Shown in pieces: positions 47,504 to 60,021 of a stretch of DNA of 64,000 nucleotides. Source of the DNA: Lobosporangium transversale (Eukaryota > Mortierellomycota > Mortierellomycetes > Mortierellales > Mortierellaceae); the NCBI RefSeq assembly GCF_002105155.1, contig NW_019029025.1, forward strand, positions 248,001 through 312,000, in the 5' to 3' direction. A model generated the notes under the pieces. That model searched no databases, was not told where the DNA came from, and saw only the letters and a list, made by a program, of their open reading frames with translations. The position numbers and the translations under genes were made by a program. Numbering within the stretch: the first letter of the stretch is position 1; the number at the start of each line of letters is the position of its first letter.

Positions 47504-49471
47504 TTTGTTTGCAAGGAGTAAATATTTTCTAACGCTTTTTTTTTTTTTTTTTTTTTTTTTCTATAAAAAACTAAAACCCAAAGTGCATACCAGACTTGAA
47601 GAGATTTCTAAGAAACTGAAAACCGGAGATGTTTTGCCGCCAGCAGATCGCGAGAGGTACATATCGTATTATGAATATGAAAGAAGCATTAGGCACTGGG
47701 TATCCTCCTTGCTCCACTATTTTATATAATATATATTAAACTACTATTTTTGCACTTTATCATATCTGAAAACCAGATCAAGATCTCCGGAACCAGTTTA
47801 TAACTCTGAGGGTAAGCGTGTCAATACACGTGAGTATCGATACCGTAAAAAGCTTGAAGATGAGCGACATCAATTGATTGAAAGCGCTATCAAGAAATAT
47901 CCGGATTTCCGACCTCCAGCCGATTACAAGCGACCCACAAAGACTATGGATAAAGTATACATTCCAGTGAAAGAATTCCCTGAGATCAACTTCATTGGAC
48001 TTTTAATTGGACCCCGTGGTAATACGTTGAAGAAGATGGAAAGTGAATCGGGCGCCAAAATCAGTATTCGCGGTAAAGGGTCTGTTAAAGAAGGAAAAAG
48101 TCGATCCGATTCAGCATCTAGTGCAAACCAAGAAGAGGATCTTCATTGTTTAGTTTCTGCGGATTCAGAGGACAAAGTGGCCAAGGCTATTCAGCTCATC
48201 AACAAGATTATTGAGACGGTATGCATTGGATCTTTTTTTTCTCTTGCAACAAAGTATTCAAATATTGCAAAAAAATGGTATGTTGGGTTTACTCATATTT
48301 ATATATGTTATGCTTAATATATTAACACTATTTTTATGACAATTAGTCGGCTTCTGTCCCGGAAGGCCAAAACGAACTGAAGCGCATGCAGCTTAGGGAA
48401 TTGGCATCTTTGAACGGAACACTTAGAGATGATGAGAACCAGACTTGTCTCAACTGTGGTGCGCTTGGCCATCGCAAGTATGAATGTCCAGAGATCCATA
48501 ATGTTACTATCAACCTTGTCTGTGGCATCTGTGGTGGGCATGGACACGCCACACGTGACTGCCGTGAACGCAACAATCCTGAGGCTGCAGAGAAGGCCCA
48601 GCAGAGAAACCAAAAGATTGATTCAGAGTACTTGAGTTTGATGGCGGAATTGGGCGAACAAGTCCCAGTAGAAACAGCTGGAATGACAGGATCGGATCGC
48701 GGAGAAAGACACAGTGATTCAGCGGTATGTAGTGTTGAATTTATAACCGAACTGTGGTTATTGGCGAAAAAAAAAAAAAAAAGTATACTTACCATAACAC
48801 TTTACTTTGCTGTCGTTGTCATAGGGTCACTATGGTCCTTCCTCTGCCAGGAGCCATCCATCATCAGCGCCGCCTCCATGGGCTAACAGAGAAAGGGAGC
48901 GTGATCGTGATTACAGAGATTCAGCTCCTCCACCATGGGCTGCTCGTGCTGCAGCCACCACATCCGCTCATGTTGCTTCACCTCCTCCTTGGCAGCAACA
49001 TGCCGCCCCTGGCACGAGCAGTGCTAATACTCCTCCACCTCCTCCACCCACAGCACCATGGCAGCAACATTCTTCCAGCGCTCCCGCTAATCCGTGGAGT
49101 ACACTTAGCTCAGACTCATCCGCACCGCCTCCTCCACCTGGCTACGGCAATGCTTCTGCTTACAACGCTTACTCCTATGCTGGATACTATGCACCTTATG
49201 GAGTACCTCCACCTCCTCCAGTGGCACCTCCCGCATGGGTAAGGACTCTTTTACTTTATAAAATAACAATATTAATAGCTTTAATTTTAGTCAAAATAGT
49301 TAGCTGACTAATCTTTTCTATTTGGCTCACTTTTAGGGTGGCGTCGTTCCAGGAATGCCTCCACCACCACCGCCCCCTTCTTCAGCAGCACCTCCACCTC
49401 CTCCCCCGTCGCACTCAACTCCTCCGCCTCCCGTATCACAGCCACCACCGCCTCCTCCTCCTAGCTCCTAA
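47014..49471 (+). CDS. MSL5: Branchpoint-binding protein / splicing factor 1
   Basis: Exons: 47014-47218, 47336-47464, 47584-47656, 47777-48218, 48347-48724, 48825-49238, 49337-49471; 591 aa, all phases match. Seen: a basic RRKRKSRW motif near the N-terminus (U2AF65-ligand-like), the helix-hairpin region ([24 protein letters not shown]), a KH/QUA2 domain from about residue 190 ([24 protein letters not shown]), two CCHC zinc knuckles ([15 protein letters not shown] and [14 protein letters not shown]) and a long Pro-rich C-terminus. Known: binds the intron branchpoint during early spliceosome assembly. Introns 2 and 3 contain very long T runs (47469-47501 and 47537-47560). Confidence 0.95.
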
Positions 49472-50177
49472 CTCTCTAAGCTTGATTCGACAACTAGGGG
49501 AGGTTGAGTTGAGCTTTGTGAACAACAATTTGCTCATGACCAACCTCTTAATTAATTACTTTTTGATTTTATTGGTTTTTTTTAACCTCAACTAACTGCT
49601 TTTAACAGGGAAATGGGCAGAAGAATAAAAAGAAAAGAGACCACAGTCAGGAGTGTGGTGAGACGCCTTTTAAGATAAAAAAGGTTGTTTCGATTCATTC
49701 CTACAACTCGTTACTGACAACTGGATAACTGACATTTTTGTATATTCCTTTCTTTCTTTTTCTATTTTTATTTTTTTTTTTTTTTCTTTCGGCTAATGGC
49801 TCCTTTTTGTTGTATTTTACCATGTCTATTTTTTTTTTTTTTTTTTTTTTTTTTCCTTTCACAGGAAATAGCATTGCTATCAGTAAGCTGTTATGCAAAT
49901 TTGGGTTATTTTTTTTTATCCACACTCCACCCTAACACTAAAAACACAAATCATTGACTTTTTTCATGATAGTAAATTAAAGGGGAAGAGCAAGGGATTC
50001 ACAAATAAACAAATAAAGCATATTTTTTTTTACTATTTTTTACTATATATTTATTTTCTGAATCCAACGTCATTTGCAGAAGTTGGGACCAAGAGGAGAA
50101 TGTGTGTATACAAAACAATATGTATAAAGGTTTCTGAGAAAGATAGAAAGAAAGAAGAAGAAAGAGCCCTTGGCCTG
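49472..50177. other. Convergent spacer between BBP and helicase genes
   Basis: Low-complexity T-rich sequence (T runs near 49770-49785 and 49829-49854). No gene recognised. Confidence 0.55.
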
Positions 50178-53100
50178 CTATCGACAGATATTACAAGGCT
50201 TACAAGCTGCCCCACAATTCTGGTTACAAAAATGAACACCGCACGTAAGCATACGTCCACATGGTTGACGACACTCCATATCCTCATGATCGCCGGCATG
50301 GCACTGGAAGGGACATGGATGTCCACATTCAGGAAAAGTACCCTGACATGGCTTTGAGCAACCTCCATGCTGAACCTGATCAAAATCTGACTCGAGACCA
50401 ACCTCCGAGATCACTTCTGGATGCCGAACGCAACGCAGCTTCATACGATTTCCCATTTTCCATTGACTTGGATCTCCTTGAATTAGACCATTAACAATGG
50501 TTTGCCACAATTTAGATTGCTCCATTAGCATCCTGCCATTTCCTATAATGTACATGCCCTTCCTGGCCCGTGATAGAGCCACACACACTCGATTACTGGC
50601 TCGAAGAAAACCGATACTGTTGTTGCTGTTGCTCCTGACTAAGCTGAGGATAATGACTTCATTCTCCTCGCCTTGGAATGCATCTACAGTCGAAACACGG
50701 ACTCGCTCCGCGTCCATTGTATGGCTCTGGCGGAGTTTCTCCATGATACTGTTACGTTGGCTAGAATACATCGTCAGGATTGTGATCTCAGAAGGATCAT
50801 ACCCTTGATGGAGGAGATAGATAGCTAATCTGCAAGCGACACCAGCCTCATGTATGTTAACATGGGAATTATTAGCTCCTATCGAGTCTGACTCCTCGTG
50901 CGTCAGGAACCACAACTATCCAATGTATATTATAGAAACAAAAAAAAAAAAAAAAAAAAAAGCGTAAACAAGTTGTTATAGAAAAAGTTCTAAGTGAATA
51001 CAACGTCAGAAAAAGCTTCAAGCCCGGAAAAAAAAACCCGTTAATTACGTTGTGAACCATCCCTCGGACATTATCATATTGATGTACAGATTCATGATCT
51101 GTCAATTTCTTGTAAATGGGGCTAACCAAATTTCGAATTTCTGGCCGCATACGCCGCTGACAGTTTAGAACTGTAAAAGGGAAACCGTTCAGGACAAGAC
51201 GTTCAAACAGTGAAACGTCAATGTTCTTATGTTTTAAGTCATGGACAGACATACTAGGTCGGAGCTGCTGGTGATCTCCGATCAAGATGAAATGCTGCAC
51301 AGAGGGTGTGAGCGCGCACATCAAGTGCGCTTCCAGAGTCTCGGAGGCTTCCTCGCAAAGCATAACCTTTGGCCTTAGCAAATAGAGTATGTCATGATAC
51401 TTAGACTTAAATTAAAGACAAGAAAAAAATAATAAAAATCAGTCCATGTAACCGAGTGTTATAGCTGGCTGAGGGAAGGAAAAAAAATAAATATATAAAT
51501 AAAAAAAGCCGAAGTACTTACCGCTGCTGTTGTAGTCATTCCGATAACTCGAGCCGTTTTGAGAAGCGTGACATCATTACGGCGAAAGTGATTTCTGATA
51601 TTTTCACAGATCAGTGTAAATATTTTATGAAGGTCGCCCAACTTGCGCATTAGGTGTGCGTGATACCGCTGAAGCCATTGCTTATAAACACCCAAACGCT
51701 TCTCACCCGGAATGTCATGTACATTTGGTATTTTCAGGTATGGAGTAATATCTCCCACTAAAATATCATCCACATGGCATACCACCGACTGTTTCATATC
51801 CACATTTCGGCCAGTAACTTTGGTGTCGTCCAAATTACTAACATTGAACTCATCGACACGCTCTTCCAATTCTTCTTCATCTATTTCCGGGACGTAATCC
51901 TCCTTCAGTAAAGCATCATCAAAAATAGAGATGGCATTTGGATCGTGGACAGGGGGGGCCGCTTGGAGCCAAGGCTCAGCAGTGGGATTCTCCTCTTGGT
52001 CAAATCTCGTTACCCATCCATCATAGGCAAACGAGTCGAATTGCTCCTGAGTGATTATGTTCAACTCAAGGAATTTAGCGAGAGGGACATATTCAACAGA
52101 TAGCTCTTCAAGAAGCTCTAGCATATCTGATTCCACCTTGTTCTTCAGCTTAAAAAGCCGCCCTGGTGCAGAGCTACCCATTCCAGCTTTCCTAGCTTCC
52201 TCTGGATTCTCCCTGTATTGCTGCCGGACATTATAAAGTGTCCTGGGCTGAATAAGAGGACTCTTTGACCTTGATCCCAATCGAATAATGTTTTCTTCGA
52301 ACTTCAAAATCCCCTCCAAAAACTGATCCAATGCATGGTTGGTTTGACAGACAATGACAATAGGCCCTGTATCTGCTACACGCGTATGCATCAGTAGAAT
52401 ATATGTTGTCAACAAACCTAAAAACGTTTTTCCTGTTCCAGGCGGACCCTGCACAACAGCAAAATCCTTCGTGAGCATACGTCTCATTGCGTCCACGACG
52501 TTTGGTTGGATTTCCCTTCTTTTAGGCTTTTCTGATGGTATCTCAAAAGGATCCAAACGTTTCCGTTCCATCTTAAATGCATCTCTCTTCATCACCTCTG
52601 GGAACTCTGAAATTTGATCTTCGATGAATTCTTTGTCCCATAATTCATCAATGTGGCGACTATAGGGAGGTTGATTAAGTTCTGGCTCCAGTTCAACAAG
52701 CTGTTGCTGAAAGGGAAGAGTCGAAGGATCGATATCCTGAAGAACCCTCAGAACATGCTGATACGCCTCATAATAGCCTTGCATCGCTTCAATCATTGTA
52801 TAACAAACATCAGGATTGAAATCAAGCATTGGGTCCGAATCGATAAACTTTATACCAATCCTTAGCTCTCGAGGATTTTCCAGAAATTGCAAATCGCGCT
52901 CTATAACTGTAGCGAACCTATAGGTCTTGAACTCATCCGTAGATAGGCAGACGATCGTTCCTGGAATCAGACGCTTTGATTGCCTCCAATTAACTCTATG
53001 TCCATCGACAACGAACGACATACGATGAACTAGTCCAATAGTGGCAAACAGAAGAGCCGTTGGTCGAACCTTTTTTTTTTTTTTTTTTTTTTTTAAGTGA

Positions 53101-53919
53101 AAAGAACGAAATGCTTTATGATTAACATGCTTTCATAGATAGGTTAAACGAGCCAGCGCTGATGCTTCAACTACTTGATCGAACTTACATTGCGGTACAT
53201 CATCATATCGTTGTCGTCCACGGTGCCATTACGGTATGATCGAATGGCAAAACGCACAGGAAGGATACAATCCGCACGAAGTAATTCAAAATGAGTGTGA
53301 AGATACTGCTCGGTAGAATCATATCCTCTATGGATGATATTTTCGGGTGGATCTGGATATTCATCTGCATCGATGTCATTATACGTGGGACAGATGGATT
53401 GGAACCGAAAATTGCCTTTTGTAAATGCAAAGTAAATTATTTTTGTTATTCACTCCGAGGTTTGATTCTATGTGAGCGTTATTATTATATGCTTTAATCT
53501 CATCAACTTACTTCGAGGGAAATCACATTTCCATGAATCATCAAGAATTGGAATTGGTTTCTTGATATCATTATATAGATTTTTTTCCTCCTTAGGGATG
53601 TTGTTTACTTTTTGTTGTTGTTTTTTCCCAGCTCCGTGGCGTGGATTCATCTGGTGTTGTTTATTATTTGGCCCTGGTTTTGAACGCTGGTCGCTGTATC
53701 CGCTACCACCATCTGTTGTAGAAGAAATTAGAGTCGCATCAACTATTTATTTATTTTCCAAATAAATTAACATTGATTCTTTCCAAAAGGTCAGACTTAC
53801 ATTGACGACGATCTTGTTGAGAGACAGGCGAAGATGGTTGTCGCTGCGGTGGTTGTCGACTTGGAGATGGCTCATCAAACCAAGTCGCAGCTGCTTTCCT
53901 GGCTCCGAGGCCAAAACCC

Positions 53920-53952
<33 letters not shown>

Positions 53953-54220
53953 AAATGAGTACACATATCTGTATTTAAACAAAATGAACGCGTTCAAAAC
54001 ATGACTTACTTGCGATGGCCCACCCACATGAGCTATTTGTGACGAAAGAGTCAAAGCTGAATTAGTCTTAAAAATCAACATGTTTGCTTTCCTGCTCATG
54101 GCTGGTCTCATAAGATTTACAATATTTTAAAAAAAAAAGTAACTCACCAAACTTGCACCCGTCGCCAAATCTGCATGAACCAGTATCCTGGTAGGTACGA
54201 CACACTTTCTGCGCATGCAT
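50178..54220 (-). CDS. NFX1-type zinc-finger superfamily 1 helicase (ZNFX1/Hrr1-like)
   Basis: Exons (minus): 54148-54220, 54010-54101, about 53802-53918, 53512-53712, 53189-53415, 51522-53069, 51049-51405, 50178-50915; about 1117 aa. Seen: an N-terminal CCCH-like finger (CRTYQDTGSCRFGDGCKF, missing the final His in this splice model), the family block YLHTHFELLRADCILPVR, Walker A GPPGTGKT at about residue 445, Walker B-like VMLCEEASE, GDHQQLRP, the C-terminal helicase motifs VSTVDAFQGEE and VALSRAR, and a short run of NFX1-type Cys/His clusters (CSKPC..CGHPC..CRQPCGRML). Known: fungal relatives such as Hrr1 act in small-RNA pathways and heterochromatin. The edge of the third exon is uncertain by about a base. 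The zinc array is shorter than in ZNFX1. Confidence 0.87.
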
Positions 54221-55487
54221 ACTGTGGTTTGCGGCCTAGAGATTGTTGTCGTCGGGATCAAAAGATGGGAATGAGGCACACTGACCTTTTTTTTTTTTTT
54301 TTTTGTAAGCTGTGCCAAGAAGCTGACAAGGTGACTGTTTTTCAGCAGAATAGTTCGGGGCATACATGTACAGTACACAACCTTTCTTTGCTATTCGTGA
54401 AAGGACGCTATCCATTCTTTTTCCCTACTGCCGGTAAAGATGAAGTGATTTGGAACTGAGGGACCGACGACCTATGAGTTTTCTCTGGCCCAGGACGTAC
54501 TTGGCGGGCCTATATCGCTGTCAACTTGGGATTCATCTGACGTACTTTTCTTTAAAAAAAATCTGGGACAAGCCTTCAGCCGGATTCATCTATAATTTGT
54601 AGTCTGATTAAGATCCCTATCCATCCTCTGGCCACTCAGTATGTATTGTTATTGATATTCATCATTTGAGGCATTCAGTACTGTTGCGAACCGCAAAAAA
54701 AGCATCAATAAAACAACCAAACTTCAAGTGCTGACTATGAGAGCAATGCAAATTAAATGTTGATGCGATATGATCAGTAGAACCTACAACAGAGCCGCTT
54801 CTTACCGCTATCCCATCTAACGGAGGTTTTATATACTCACAACCTGCATTATCTAGAGTTTTATTTATCTCCTCCCATGACAACAGCTAATCTGTGTAAT
54901 CAATCACTGCCTACGTGATAACAATATCCAATATGTATTTTAAACTGCCACTTATGTTCAGTCTGGCCACACACCAACTGCGAGTCTCTCAAAAGGAGAT
55001 TAGGAAGATCCTACATTAGTACCGCCAACAGCAACACTACCAACTGATTCTCTTCGAGAGATTTAAGAGCCCTTATGAGGTTTTTTGTGATCACGATCAC
55101 GCTCGTAAGCACGGACAAGTTTAGCTCGCCATAAAAGTAGGGTGAGGGGATAGTGCCGCTCTGTCTAAGGAAACAAACAGAGAGGTTATTTTGACATTTG
55201 TACTGAGTACAACTTCTTCTAGACAGTGATCAGCTTGGGATGTACTAACGCTTTAATATATGCTTTTTTCTTTTCTTTTCTTTTTTTTTTTTACCATAAC
55301 AGGAACTTCCGACACTCCAACCATTAGATTCACAGATGGATGCTTGCCAACTCTCTAGACAATGAGCTGGCGCATGGCACTTCGTAAAGATGACGTTGCC
55401 GATTGGGGTTTCCAGTAGGCTGCGAGGGCATTGCACTAATTTGAAGCATCCCTTTCGTTTTGAAGCGACATAAGGCACGGGTCCTGG
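54221..55487. other. Spacer between helicase gene and chitinase pseudogene
   Basis: No convincing gene; T run at about 54288-54304 and a T/C-rich run near 55266-55293. Confidence 0.45.
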
Positions 55488-57737
55488 TCAGCCTAAAGTA
55501 TCTCGGGAGATGGAAGCCAACCAGTCCGGTGGTGGAGCAATATCTGGACAGGTCGTTCCGCTCAACGGCAGAGGTTTAACTGCAGCAGTTGTTTTCTCTA
55601 CAATATCTAATGTTATTGATGGTGGCGATAACAGTAGTGATGATGGTGTTAAAGCTAAAGAAGGTGAAGACGCGGGAGACGCGCTTTTCGTACTCATTGT
55701 CGTGTCTGTATTTGTTACAGCTGCTACAAGGCCACTAAGGGTAGTACTTGCTACTGTGGAAGTCTCATTATCATTCACAAGCGAGCTTTCTGCGTGAGGT
55801 AGACGGCAGGGTATAACGGGTATGCCATGTGTTTGAAGCTTGGAAAACTCGAAAGACTGGAGAGGGAGCTTTCTAATCGGTGTGTTATATGGAACCACAT
55901 CAGCTGTGCTTGCATCATCCAAGTCCATATCTAAACTCCACCACGTTACTCCCGCAAGACCAAACTCTGTTACTAGTTGAAGTTCCCAATATAAGCTTGG
56001 TCGGTTATCATATCCAGTCCAATTATACCGCTGTTCCCCATAAACAAAGTAAAGTACTTTGCTATCCGGATCCCATCACGGCTCAATCGGCTGATTCAAT
56101 TTAAGGGCAGCTGGACGAATGAAGCTAGCAATCTCATTGAACGCGATGACGCCCCTTGATGCCGTGCAATTGAGAAGGATCTCCTCCAGATTTGAAATGC
56201 GTTACACCTGGCTTCGTTTGAGAGGGATCTTCAAGTAAAAATGTCTTTCCGTATAACGCTAGACCAAGGACAATCTTCTCACGAGGTACTCCATGATCCA
56301 AATAAAGCTCAACGGCGCCTTGAACACTATGGCCGTTGCGAGTCTGCGTTGGTGTTTTGGACTAGGGCTGTATGAATGTTAACTAGGTCATTGGAATCGT
56401 GCAGTCCATACAAATCTTGTAACCATTCATGAGAGGAGCCATCATTGAGGATGGATAATATTAGAAATAGAAATAAAGGGCAGCGTTATTTCTTTATACA
56501 TACATATATATATATTTATATATATATTTATATAATAACCTACCATAAGTCATGATCATCATAAAGTCAACATATTTGGCAACCTCGCCAGGTTGGAACC
56601 CTTGAATACCTTCCTAAAAGGAAGCCTCGGCCATAGAAAGGACCAAGCCACGTCCATCTTTATCGAATTCAAGGCGCATCTCTCGGAATAAGGCTGTGAC
56701 ATGCTCATATCCATGCCTTGCTGGATACTCATAATATCCACACCATCAAATCCATACTGTTGACAAAATCTAATACAGCTCCCGATGAATTTTATTCGTC
56801 TGCCTCTCTTTTGAATCATGTCTAAGAATCGGTCCTTTGTATTGCTTCATTTGACTCTAGGTGTGTAAACCTCCAACCGCCCACTGAAATCAAGACTCGT
56901 GTATTTGTTGCCAACTTCAACTTGCTGAGTTCAAAGTAAAGTCCCACATCGTTCTTGTCTACAGGATATCGTTTATGATTGACATCAAAGTATAAAAATG
57001 CAAACGTGACATAGTCAAGCGATGACCATGGAATCGATTATGGCTTAAATGGACTCTAATGACAGTGACTCTTGCCTTGACCACGGTATTGTGCCCATCC
57101 TTCAAAATACGCGATTTGAACAAACGTTTTGTTCCTTAGTAACTTTGGGGCCATAAATGATATCCGTAATTGCCTGTTACTCTGTTCTCTCTTAACTTTC
57201 TGTTTTTTCTTTTTTATCCAGCCAAGTCGCTGTTTGATCATTCGAACTGACCCCACTGAAAGTATCGTAGGCTGCTGTATCTCTTTGCCTTCACAAGTCC
57301 CATAGGCGTGCCGGCACCTCTCACTGCAGTGTCCCATGCTAGCGCCACAGTAGGCACATTTGGAATAGCATGGACGCGTCTGGGGACATTATATCCTCCA
57401 CATCAATGAAGACACTAGTGCTTTGGCACCTTCTGCTTATGCTCCACCTTCGTTTTCGTTTGACATTGTAATTATAAATGTCTTTTCTTTTAATTTTTTC
57501 TGTCACACTGTGATGGCCATTGTTTGGTTGATTGACTTAATCCCTACTGACACTCTTTTGTAGAGTCCTTCCAATAGGAGTTGAATAATAATGTGGTAAA
57601 GCCTGCTTGCCACTGCCTTGTACTTCCTGTATGATGTCAAAATTATCTCTCTGTTGTGCTACCGCCATTTTGGAGAAGAATGGAGCTACGAACAAGGCTG
57701 TTACCAGTATTAGAGACCGCCTTCGAAATGAAGCCAT
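55488..57737 (-). pseudogene. Decayed CBM18-GH18 chitinase
   Basis: Minus strand, in order: a signal peptide (MASFRRRSLILVTALFVAPFF from 57737), a hevein-like chitin-binding piece around 57284-57375 (CAYCGASMGHCSERCRHAYGTCEG), then GH18 pieces: IAYFEGWAQY, SLDYVTFAFLYFD, LISVGGW, the active-site strand YGFDGVDI, EYPARHGYEH, YVDFMMIMTY, KIVLGLALYGKTF, NEIASFIRPA, LAGVTWWSLDMD. These lie in different frames with stops between them (e.g. TAG and TAA after QGKSHCH, TAG in AEASF-stop-EGIQ, TGA before WDPDSK). The catalytic DxxDxDxE motif is broken by a small deletion right after DGVDI. Introns cannot explain all these lesions. The Ser/Thr-rich tail stays open at 55488-55928. Confidence 0.85.
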
Positions 57738-57982
57738 TCGACAAAAAGCAAATAAACTTTATAGGTATATGTGAGGAAGAAGTGCAAAGTTCAAAATAAA
57801 AACAAAAAAAAAGATAGATATTTGCTAATAAATAAAATACGGGGTAGCATGCTAAGATCAAGACGTAGAATGTAAGAAACGAATGTCTCCTCGATTGAAA
57901 AGGACGGGGGGAGGGGATTTCAGTGGAAGAGTTTTATACACAGAGACCATCGGAATAGTAACATAATCCATCAGCAAGAAAT

Positions 57983-58013
<31 letters not shown>

Positions 58014-58074
58014 ATTTTTCACTTATTTTATTACTACATTGTCAATGCAAAGTCGTGTAAAATTTTCTAAAGTG

Positions 58075-60021
58075 TTATGCCAAATTACTGTAATGATTGT
58101 TGCTGTTGTTAGTGTTGTTGGTACTGCTGCTACTACCGACATTACCGCCATCATTCATGCCATAGGGAGTGGAGTATAGACTGGCGCCTGAATAGCTGGT
58201 AGTGTAAGATGGCACATAGCTGTTGTCGATACCTTGTGTCTGGAATGGATACCCATTGCTGGACCCTGAGTTTGCACCATAGCCAATGCCCATGGTGGAT
58301 GATGATGTGGTGAAGGGAAGCATGTGAGATTGAGTAGGGCTGTTAAGTGCCGTTACAGGCTCTGACATATATCCTGTTGGTCCGCCATTAAGGACCGCAT
58401 GGCTCAATGTGGGGGTTGCCGAGGCTGAGGCTGATCCCAGCTGGCTTGGAGGGACCTTGCGTTTGTAAGGTCCACGCTTGATACCCTTTTTACGAACCTT
58501 ACGAGTAGAATCAACACAGGTCTCCTGGAGACCATATTTGATGCATCGCATACATGGTCTTCCTTCGTCACATTTTTTGCAAGCCTTTTGGCAGTTCACT
58601 ATTTCGAGATAGAGCAAGGTAACGTAACGGTTAGAAAATAAAGGTGATGAGTGAAGGGCGTGTGTAAGAGGCAAATCCTTGACAGATCATGCCATAAATG
58701 AGAGCGCATTATGACTCAATGCGCTCCGCCCTATCCCTCTTTGCTCTCGGATTTATTGAAAGAACGACAAAAAGTTTGTGCTCTTGTGTTGATTCACTGG
58801 ATAGATGCACCTCAATTTTTCCCAGGGTTGAACGCTATTTTTCTTAGTCTCGACAAGCTGCATATTTGGCAGTGTTCCACGTTTGCACAACCGTTAAAAA
58901 AAAAATGGCGACGGCCATGTGATAAAAAAAAAAAAGGAGGAAGGGGATCCGATTACAACATGGCGTGGTTTTTAATGGAGTAGTGCAGTAGTGTATGATG
59001 AGGATTCACTAGGTTGTACCAACTGATACAAATACCCACGCCCAAGGAGGAAAAAAAAAAAAAAAAAAAAAAAAAAAGGAGAAAGATGAGGTGATTGACC
59101 ACACATACCACAAGCATTCTTGACCTGACGACGCTTGGGCTTCTGTACTGCATTAGGATCGGCCAATTGCTGATATTCGAGTGTTGGAGAGGTAGGCATA
59201 GAGCTATAGGGCGTAGAATGATTCGAATGATAGGGCGTTGACGCTGCAGAGCTTAGGGCTGATCCTAAGATTTGATGGTACTGAGCGTACTGCGCATCTG
59301 GCATAGGAGGCACCAAAGGGGCGTATTGCGACTGCTGTTGGCGTAACGGAGTAGAGGGCATTCCAGTAAATGGTGTGCTAGAAGTCTGTTGCTGTTGCTG
59401 TTGATGCTGATGAGGCGGAGAGGCAGGATAAAAGCTTGAACTCAAGTTGCTAGATGTCATGGGCTGATGCTGCTGCTGATTGTGGTATGAATATTGGTTG
59501 GAATGCTGTTGATGCTGTTGATGGGGATGCTGATGATAGAGGCTCGAGTTGTTCTGGTTGTAGGATGGGTTGTACTGCAAATTACCCAAGATTGGTGAGG
59601 ATGGTGCAGAAACATAGGCTAGAGCAGGCGTGGTCGAGCCACTATTGGTGCCACTTATCAGCCCGGTGTTTGATGATACTGAGGCCAAAGAGGACGAGTT
59701 CAGACCTGAGGCAGAAGTAGAGGACGCATTGTTTTGCATGCTTAGGCCCATTAAATGGCTACTGATATTATAGGGGTTGGACGGCAATGCAGAGAATGAA
59801 TTGATGTTCCCGTTGGAGGATCCTTGGAGGCCAGTATAGGATTGACCATGATTATGGCTGGGCTGCGCCTGATGGGGATACTGGAAGGGTTGTTGCTGGT
59901 ATGACTGAGGAGTGGCGAGTTGGATCGACTCTTGAGGTTCTTGTTTAACAAGCGATGGCTGGTGTTGCTGCTGTTGATAATCCTGCTGTTGTGGCAGTTG
60001 CTGCTGCGAAGAGTTGTTCAT
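58075..60021 (-). CDS. Zn2Cys6 (GAL4-type) transcription factor, Gln-rich
   Basis: Two exons (minus): 59109-60021 and 58075-58598; 478 aa. Seen: a long Gln/Ser/His-rich N-terminus, then a binuclear zinc cluster split by the intron (KNACVNCQKACKKCDEGRPC, then MRCIKYGLQETC) with six Cys, followed by a strongly basic KKGIKRGPYKRK linker, and a Ser/Asn-rich tail. Known: fungal Zn2Cys6 proteins bind CGG-type DNA half-sites. The position of the cluster in the C-terminal half is less usual than the N-terminal position in ascomycete members. An upstream in-frame ATG at 60120 would add 33 aa; the later start is preferred because the added part is not Gln-rich. The target pathway is unknown. Confidence 0.88.

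Noticed and set aside
48754-49595. His/Leu-rich plus-strand frames in BBP exons 6-7
   Set aside because: Alternative-frame readings of the Pro-rich C-terminal coding exons of BBP.
55510-55797. Plus-strand frame opposite the chitinase tail
   Set aside because: Antisense to the Ser/Thr-rich end of the chitinase remnant, with no recognisable features.
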